From the NCBI RefSeq assembly GCF_014306105.1, contig NZ_JACRVF010000001.1, forward strand, positions 1,628,413 through 1,692,412: a DNA stretch of 64,000 bases. The letters are read 5' to 3'. Below are positions 59,157-64,000 of the stretch, in pieces. The position numbers and the translations under genes are program-made. The notes below the pieces were generated by a model. The model saw only the letters and a program-made list of their open reading frames with translations. It searched no databases and was not told the DNA's origin. The stretch is from Pontibacter cellulosilyticus. Lineage in GTDB: Bacteria; Bacteroidota; Bacteroidia; Cytophagales; Hymenobacteraceae. Every line of letters begins with the position of its first letter. The first letter of the stretch is position 1.

Positions 59157-60200
59157 CTACTGCACTACTGGCACTGCAGCATTCAGCCGCTTTTGTGCTT
59201 TTCTAGTGAACATATCCCTTATCACCTCCCCTTCTGCTTTTACCATCTTTACCCCAATTAGGGGCGCAATAGTGGCGGGTATATCTTCCAAAGTATACTT
59301 TTCGCTAATGGTATACCCCTTTTTGAAATCTGGCCCCACTGCAAGCAAGCTAATACGTTGGCAGCCAGCGCAGTTGTCGCCGTGCTCCATCCAGCCTCCG
59401 TCGATTCCATCCAGGTGCCGGCCGTGGTCGTTTGTAATAATGAGGGCTGTGTTCTTTTTGTAGTTTCGGTCTTTCCTCAGGTAATCCCAGAGCTGCTTTA
59501 CATACCTGTCTGAGCGGGCTATGCCTCTTAAATAAAATGCCGAATTGCCTGCATGGGCATAGCCATCCGGCTCCATCAGGTTTATCAGCATCAGGTTAGG
59601 CTTGTGCTGAGAAAGTATGCGTTTGGCCTCTACTATGGTCAGTGAGTCCATCCTATAGCCTGTACCGGGGCCGTTTTTCCCTGCATTTACAGATGGCATA
59701 TATCGCCCCTGCCACACCGAATCCTTGGTATTGGCAAGTATGTGGAGTTTGTCTTTGCTCATTACAAGCCAGGCTGCAGTAGCCGGCTTACCAGTGGCTT
59801 TTAACCAATACTGGAAGTAAGATGGGTTGGCTGGCAATTCGTCGCCATAGTTGTCAATTTCCTGATTTACGCCTGTAGTGATAGCTACATGCCCGGAGTT
59901 GGTGTAAGTATAGCCTTCATTCTGGAAATCCTCGAAAAACGTACCTCTGCTCTTGAGCGAACCCGACATAAATGGTATTAGCCCCGGCGTGTTACCCCAG
60001 TTCTCGGAGTGCCTGGGACCGTCTATTACCACCACTATCACATTTTGCGTTTTAAACGGCTTTGCAGATTTAGTAACCGATGTACTCGTTCCAGCACATG
60101 ACCAGAAAAGTAATAAGGCAAGAATCAACAGCAGGACGTAAAGAACGCGTTTTAAAGCTATTCCTTTTCTTACACCACCAGATGACACAACTTCTGCCAT
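59157..60200 (-). CDS. Alkaline phosphatase-superfamily lipoprotein
   Basis: 347 residues from the ATG at 60200; the frame is open to 60446, but the extension is not signal-like and covers the attenuator region. The signal has lipobox LFWSC (~residue 36). Core: VIVVVIDGPRHSE (metal Asp), TNSGHVAITTG (nucleophile Thr region), LMEPDGYAHAGN and TNDHGRHLDG (metal Asp/His). It fits metal-dependent phosphatase/phosphodiesterase or sulfatase-type enzymes; the substrate is unknown. Confidence 0.85.
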   Translation of the reverse strand: MAEVVSSGGVRKGIALKRVLYVLLLILALLLFWSCAGTSTSVTKSAKPFKTQNVIVVVIDGPRHSENWGNTPGLIPFMSGSLKSRGTFFEDFQNEGYTYTNSGHVAITTGVNQEIDNYGDELPANPSYFQYWLKATGKPATAAWLVMSKDKLHILANTKDSVWQGRYMPSVNAGKNGPGTGYRMDSLTIVEAKRILSQHKPNLMLINLMEPDGYAHAGNSAFYLRGIARSDRYVKQLWDYLRKDRNYKKNTALIITNDHGRHLDGIDGGWMEHGDNCAGCQRISLLAVGPDFKKGYTISEKYTLEDIPATIAPLIGVKMVKAEGEVIRDMFTRKAQKRLNAAVPVVQ

Positions 60201-60397
60201 ATCTTGCCCACAAACAATTAACACACTAATAACTAGTATGTTATACATCTTATCATGATGTAACGTTGTATATAAAGGAGTATAATTAAGACAAAATATC
60301 TGTATCGATTGAATTATAAGCTTGACTTTGGAGTTAATAGCTTGAACTAAATAGTTAGAGCTTTTAGGAGCAGAAATAAAAAACTTCTTGTAAACTA

Positions 60398-60427
60398 TTG
60401 CGTTTATGCCTTTAATCTCTATTATTG
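60398..60427 (+). promoter_or_regulatory. Probable promoter of the phhA leader
   Basis: TTG (60398-60400), 19 bp, TATTATTG (60420-60427) is one base from TAnnTTTG. The start would be near 60433, about 12 bases before the leader ATG. Confidence 0.55.
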
Positions 60428-60444
60428 CAGTACCAAATACAAAC

Positions 60445-60585
60445 ATGCATCAACCGACAGCCATAGCAACTACACTTACACTGCCAAATTCCCTTGGTCA
60501 GTTGCTGCTGTCTGCTGCCTATTCTTATTGCCTGAGCGTGTATAGCTATTGGAGCTATTATTATCGCTATTACCGCAACTGCTAA
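60445..60585 (+). CDS. Candidate Tyr-rich leader peptide, 46 aa
   Basis: An ATG frame of 46 codons ending TAA at 60583-60585. The first half is ordinary (MHQPTAIATTLTLPNSLGQ). The last 21 residues are Y-S-Y-C-L-S-V-Y-S-Y-W-S-Y-Y-Y-R-Y-Y-R-N-C: nine Tyr and one Trp. It lies upstream of a terminator (60660-60687) and the phhA gene (60726). No SD is visible. Its composition, terminator and the product of the next gene (tyrosine) argue for a translation-controlled attenuator and not a functional protein. Confidence 0.7.
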   Translation: MHQPTAIATTLTLPNSLGQLLLSAAYSYCLSVYSYWSYYYRYYRNC

Positions 60586-60659
60586 GGCAATCACCACCAA
60601 CAACTAATTTAGTTACCAGGAAGCGACAAAAAGCTATCCGCCCACAGGTGAACCTGCCG

Positions 60660-60687
60660 AAGCAGTGGCTCAAGCCTCTGCTTTTTT
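60660..60687 (+). terminator. Attenuator terminator upstream of phhA
   Basis: AAGCAG (60660-60665), one mismatch, GGC, loop TCAA, GCC, one mismatch, CTGCTT (60678-60683) and then TTTT. ACTGCT at 60578-60583, over the last leader codons and the first base of the stop, is complementary to AGCAGT (60661-60666) and could form an antiterminator. It lies 39 bp before phhA. Confidence 0.78.
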
Positions 60688-60725
60688 CATTTTAAATCAT
60701 CTATAAAATCATAAACAAAACGAAT

Positions 60726-61466
60726 ATGAGCCTGACACAAGACTACAACAGCTACACAGAAGAGAACCACAACGTATGGGCTATACTTTTCCAGCGCCAG
60801 ATAGAAAACTTACCAGACAAAGCTATACCAGAGTTCTTTGAAGGACTGAAGCTGGTTAATTTTAAACCTGATCGCATACCGAATTTTGATGAGGTAAACC
60901 AGCGGCTGAAGCCCCTTACCGGTTTTGAAGTGGTTCCTGCCCCAGGTATTGTAGACGATGCCGTGTTCTTTGGCCTTATCGCTAACAAGCAATTTCCGGC
61001 TACGGTTTGGATCAGAAGGATGGAGCAGCTCGATTACCTGGAGGAGCCGGATATGTTCCATGATGTGTTTGGACATGTACCTTTGCTTACCATTCCGGTT
61101 TACTGTGATTTCCTGGCGCAGCTTTCGGCTATGGCTCTAGAGCATGTAGATAGGCCTGATATCATAGATAAACTGACACGCATCTACTGGTACACCATCG
61201 AGTTTGGCTTGTTCCGTAAAAATGGCGAAAAGGCAAGAATCTATGGCGCGGGTATACTTTCTTCTGTTGGTGAGAGCAAGTTGTCCGTGTCTGACGAAAG
61301 TATAAAGCATGGCTTTGACGTAGACCACATTCTGAACACTGCCTATATAAAAGAGACTTTCCAGAGCCAGTACTTTTGCATCGAGAGCTTTGAGGAACTG
61401 CTGGAAAGCTTACCTAAAATAAGCGAAGCAATTGCAGCCATGCGCAAGCAACTTGAAGAAGTATAA
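60726..61466 (+). CDS. phhA: Phenylalanine 4-hydroxylase
   Basis: 246 residues. Iron ligands His112 and His117 in MFHDVFGHVPLL and Glu159 in YWYTIEFGLF mark the pterin-dependent aromatic amino acid hydroxylase. It converts Phe to Tyr with tetrahydropterin and oxygen. The length equals that of the single-domain bacterial enzyme, without an ACT regulatory domain, so control could be at expression level; see the leader upstream. A strong terminator follows at 61471-61503. No dehydratase (phhB) is adjacent. Confidence 0.94.
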   Translation: MSLTQDYNSYTEENHNVWAILFQRQIENLPDKAIPEFFEGLKLVNFKPDRIPNFDEVNQRLKPLTGFEVVPAPGIVDDAVFFGLIANKQFPATVWIRRMEQLDYLEEPDMFHDVFGHVPLLTIPVYCDFLAQLSAMALEHVDRPDIIDKLTRIYWYTIEFGLFRKNGEKARIYGAGILSSVGESKLSVSDESIKHGFDVDHILNTAYIKETFQSQYFCIESFEELLESLPKISEAIAAMRKQLEEV

Positions 61467-61470
61467 AAGC

Positions 61471-61503
61471 AAAAAAGGCAGCTCCCGATGAGCTGCCTTT
61501 TTT
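61471..61503. terminator. Bidirectional terminator after phhA
   Basis: A 14-bp perfect stem (61471-61484 with 61490-61503), core GGCAGCTC/GAGCTGCC, loop CCGAT, flanked by A-run and T-run. Confidence 0.94.
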
Positions 61504-61505
61504 GT

Positions 61506-62186
61506 TTAATGGGTTAATTCGGGACTGATTTGAAAACCGAGTTTTCGAGGCTTAGTTAGGTGTGTGTTTTCTAGTTTTTGCTTTAGGGTAATACGTTCAA
61601 TGTCGCTGATGTCCTGTCCCATCAGGTCGTTGTTCACGGCGGCCACCATTGCACTTTCTACCACTACCCGCAGAATCCTGTCACTGAGCTTGTTCTTGGC
61701 AATGTTGGTGATCTCGTCGTAAGGCAGATCGAGCTGCTTTACACCTTCAATGCAGAAGTGGTTCTCTATGTTAACCAGCATTCGCCCTACCAGGTAACCC
61801 GGATCGTCCAGTCGGTTATACTTTATCGTATCGGCCATAAAGTTGTAGGCCATGATATGCCCAAAGAACCTGCGTCTGAAATCTTCTTCGATATAATCGT
61901 TGCGCATGATTTCGTAGTCGTCCGGGAAAGTGATGATGTTGGAGTGCATAACGAACACCAACAGGTCGCCTGAAAACTTGATATGAAACTCGTGCTCGTT
62001 TACGTTGCGATACTCGATTATCACATTAGCGTCCTGTTTTGTTATCCTGTCTGTCAGGTCATCCACTAAATCCTGTGATATTTCCTTCAGTTTATTAAAG
62101 GTGCCCAGGGTGTTTCGGTAAATTGCCTGTTTTGTAACCGATTTCTGGTGCAGGCCATTTATAATGTCGTTTAATCTATCTTCCAT
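61506..62186 (-). CDS. Conserved hypothetical protein, 226 aa
   Basis: A soluble acidic protein with helical N-terminus (MEDRLNDIINGLHQKS), middle strands NVIIEYRNVNEHEFHIKFSG and LLVFVMHSNIITFPDDYEI, then RRFFGHIMAYNFMADTIKYN and a conserved-looking C-terminus with NNDLMGQDISDIERITL. It is a Bacteroidota-type conserved protein of unknown function. Converges with phhA. Confidence 0.78.
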   Translation of the reverse strand: MEDRLNDIINGLHQKSVTKQAIYRNTLGTFNKLKEISQDLVDDLTDRITKQDANVIIEYRNVNEHEFHIKFSGDLLVFVMHSNIITFPDDYEIMRNDYIEEDFRRRFFGHIMAYNFMADTIKYNRLDDPGYLVGRMLVNIENHFCIEGVKQLDLPYDEITNIAKNKLSDRILRVVVESAMVAAVNNDLMGQDISDIERITLKQKLENTHLTKPRKLGFQISPELTH

Positions 62187-62305
62187 AGTTGGTGTTGATA
62201 TCAGAAATATGCCAGATGTAGTTTGTACCGAAGTTTAACCCAGTTTGTTTAAAATATGAGCTTATAAATCCCTATAAGGCATGGTTTGGTCTTCATTACT
62301 GTGAG

Positions 62306-63433
62306 TCATACCTTATCTGAACTGGAGTAAGCCGGCGGAGGCTGCAACGGCAACAACTCCTGCCCCTGCAGTTGGAATGCAACCTGCCTTATACCCGGCT
62401 TTGCATTTTGACACTGCAGCAGCATTGCCTGTGCTTGTGGCATCTCGAAAACTTCAGGTATTGTGTTTACCGCACCGGCAGGCACATACTGACGATGCAG
62501 CTCTTGCAGCAGTTCGTCGCGCTGATGTAAAGCAACTAGCCCGCTAAGTATAACATGGAGTTCTTCGCGGTGCTGCACACGACTGTAATTGTTTTTATAC
62601 TTTGCATCAGTAGCCAAATCAGGGTTGCTAAGTATAGCGCACAACTTTGTAAACTGCCTGTCGTCGCCGATAGCCAGAACCAGTTGCTTCTGGTCTTTGG
62701 TAGTGTACACGCTGCCGTAGGGCACAATAGTAGGATGTTCAGAGCCCATGCGCACCGGCTCCTGCCCTGCCACCAGGTAAGCTGTTCCCTGGTTGGCCAA
62801 AGCCGAGATAGCAGCATCCAGCAGCGAAACCTGCACCAGTTGTCCTTCATTTGTTCTTTCACGCTGTAATAAGGCTACCAGTAGGCCTTCTTTTAGCTGA
62901 TGCGCGGTCAGGATATCCATAAGGGCAACAGGCATTTTAGTAGGTGCACCGTCTGCCTCACCGTTCAGGTACATAAAGCCGCTTTCAGCCTGTACCACGG
63001 CATCGTACCCTGCCCTGCTGTTGTGGGGGCCGTAACCGGTAATATGGCCGTAAACCAGGCGCGGGTTTATACATTGCAGGGTTTCGTAATCTACTTTCAG
63101 TTTCTTTGCATCGCCGGGTTTATAGCTGGCAATTACCATATCTGCCTTCTTTACCAGTTGGTAAAGCTGTTGCAGGTCATGCTCCTCAGTCAGGTTTAAG
63201 GCCAGCGAAGTTTTACCCCAGTTGGCAGCGCAAAAGTATGCTGGAGTGTCCGTATCGGCTGCCTCGGATTTAAGTTTCCAGGTGCGGGTAACGTCGCCTT
63301 TGGTAGCGGCATTCTCAACCTTAATGACGTTTGCTCCTAGCTCGGCAAAAAACTGCCCCACGCTTGGCCCTGCCAGCACACTTGCCAGTTCCAGCACCAG
63401 CATGTCTTTAAATATCGAATCTGCTTTTATCAT
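62306..63433 (-). CDS. CaiB/BaiF family CoA transferase
   Basis: 375 residues; DMLVLELASVLAGPSVGQFF, LGANVIKVENAA and GYDAVVQAESGFM (catalytic Asp) are typical of class III CoA transferases. The substrate is unknown (formyl-, carnitinyl- or other acyl-CoA). It starts 5 bp after yebC. The gap 62187-62305 has no gene. Confidence 0.9.
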   Translation of the reverse strand: MIKADSIFKDMLVLELASVLAGPSVGQFFAELGANVIKVENAATKGDVTRTWKLKSEAADTDTPAYFCAANWGKTSLALNLTEEHDLQQLYQLVKKADMVIASYKPGDAKKLKVDYETLQCINPRLVYGHITGYGPHNSRAGYDAVVQAESGFMYLNGEADGAPTKMPVALMDILTAHQLKEGLLVALLQRERTNEGQLVQVSLLDAAISALANQGTAYLVAGQEPVRMGSEHPTIVPYGSVYTTKDQKQLVLAIGDDRQFTKLCAILSNPDLATDAKYKNNYSRVQHREELHVILSGLVALHQRDELLQELHRQYVPAGAVNTIPEVFEMPQAQAMLLQCQNAKPGIRQVAFQLQGQELLPLQPPPAYSSSDKV

Positions 63434-63438
63434 GTGTA

Positions 63439-64000
63439 TTATTCCAGTTCAGCCATCACCTGCTCCGTCAGTTCCAGATTATGGTATACTTTCTGAATAT
63501 CATCATCGTCTTCCAAGGCATCGATCAGCTTCAGAATTTTTCGCACCGCATCCGGATCATCAATAGCCACAGTGGTTTTGGGCAGGCGCTGCAACTCCGC
63601 CGTCTCTGCTTCCAGTTGCAGCTCCTCCACTTTCTTCTGCATGGCACCAAAATCCTCCATCGCGCAGTAAATGGTTATATACTCCTCATCCAGTTCTACA
63701 TCCTCTGCCCCGCCATCGGCCAGTTCCAGCAACAACTCATCATCAGTTAGCTGTAGCTCAAGGTTTCTTTTCACCACAAAAACGCCTTTCCTGTCAAACA
63801 GAAACTCAACTGATCCATTTGTACCCAGGCTGCCGTTGCCCTTGTTAAACATGGTGCGCAGGTTCTGCACCGTACGGTTGATGTTATCGGTAAGGCATTT
63901 GATAAACACAGCCACTCCGTTGGAAGCATAGCCTTCGTAGGTTACTTCGGTGTAGTTACCTTCGGTACCTTCGCTTTTCTTTATGGCACGCTCTATGTTT
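63439..64000 (-). CDS. yebC: YebC/PmpR family protein, 5'-truncated by window
   Basis: Read on the minus strand the frame enters from beyond 64000 (IERAIKKSEG is already inside it), so the start is missing; ~187 of about 240 residues are present. Seen: NYTEVTYEGYASNGVAVFIKCLTDN, GNGSLGTNGSVEFLFDRKGVF (split) and the acidic C-terminal part with DDPDAVRKILKLIDALEDDDDIQKVYHN. YebC proteins bind the ribosome or DNA and help with difficult translation. It probably heads an operon with the CoA transferase. Confidence 0.93.
   Translation of the reverse strand, partial: NIERAIKKSEGTEGNYTEVTYEGYASNGVAVFIKCLTDNINRTVQNLRTMFNKGNGSLGTNGSVEFLFDRKGVFVVKRNLELQLTDDELLLELADGGAEDVELDEEYITIYCAMEDFGAMQKKVEELQLEAETAELQRLPKTTVAIDDPDAVRKILKLIDALEDDDDIQKVYHNLELTEQVMAELE

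Noticed and set aside
60201..60446. N-terminal extension of the phosphatase-like lipoprotein
   Set aside because: It displaces the signal peptide and lipobox from the N-terminus and runs into the divergent promoter region.
60412..60673. Two overlapping minus-strand frames across the phhA leader
   Set aside because: They are antisense to the leader; their low-complexity repeats mirror the Tyr-codon run.

Overview
The window is a chromosomal segment of a Bacteroidota bacterium. It is most likely from the Cytophagales, of a Pontibacter/Hymenobacter-like type. This rests on TAnnTTTG/TTG-type promoters, a type IX secretion (T9SS) C-terminal sorting domain, a Bacteroidota-style exosortase with a PID-CTERM substrate, DUF983, SPW-repeat and long PurF-type proteins, and a dispersed octamer AAGTATAA/TTATACTT. 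No rRNA, integrase, transposase or CRISPR array was seen. Species assignment is inference.

Layout. 1-5.8 kb: the 3' part of a very large hybrid sensor kinase, a lone receiver protein, a small conserved protein and a metallo-beta-lactamase-fold hydrolase, tightly packed. 5.9-14.9 kb: an NFACT/RqcH-like protein preceded by an 8-copy heptanucleotide repeat, tRNA-Leu(GAG), an ABC exporter pair, two identical tRNA-Lys genes each with its own consensus promoter, two envelope proteins and an SDR. 15.1-24.7 kb: RNA methyltransferase RlmD, ThiL, a 250-bp element with long terminal inverted repeats, GNAT-ComEC, PhoH, SAM hydrolase, ABM monooxygenase, HscB and tRNA-Leu(CAA).

24.8-31.6 kb is an accessory-looking block: a lipoprotein, then (minus strand) an exosortase-associated membrane protein, an exosortase, a PID-CTERM substrate and a 1254-aa NHL/SprB-repeat T9SS surface protein. 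Upstream of the surface protein a consensus promoter lies between 21-bp inverted repeats, a possible invertible promoter. 31.7-39.8 kb: AraC regulator, alpha/beta hydrolase lipoprotein, exported methyltransferase, small orphan proteins and an M3 peptidase lipoprotein.

39.8-50.9 kb: one long minus-strand unit nuoH-I-J-K, an HMA-CDF metal transporter, nuoL-M-N and purF. nuoA-G are absent, so the complex I genes are split. 51-64 kb: a glycine-rich secreted protein, a glutathionylspermidine-synthase-like ATP-grasp enzyme with a lipoprotein partner, MurI, RDD and SPW membrane proteins (the latter with a hairpin that can hide its Shine-Dalgarno), an ABC-F ATPase, a CotH-like secreted protein, an alkaline-phosphatase-fold lipoprotein, phenylalanine 4-hydroxylase, a CaiB-type CoA transferase and YebC (cut by the window edge).

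The most interesting observation is upstream of phenylalanine 4-hydroxylase. A 46-codon reading frame with nine Tyr codons in its last 21 codons is followed by an intrinsic terminator and then the structural gene. This is the layout of a translation-coupled transcription attenuator responding to tyrosine, the product of the enzyme.
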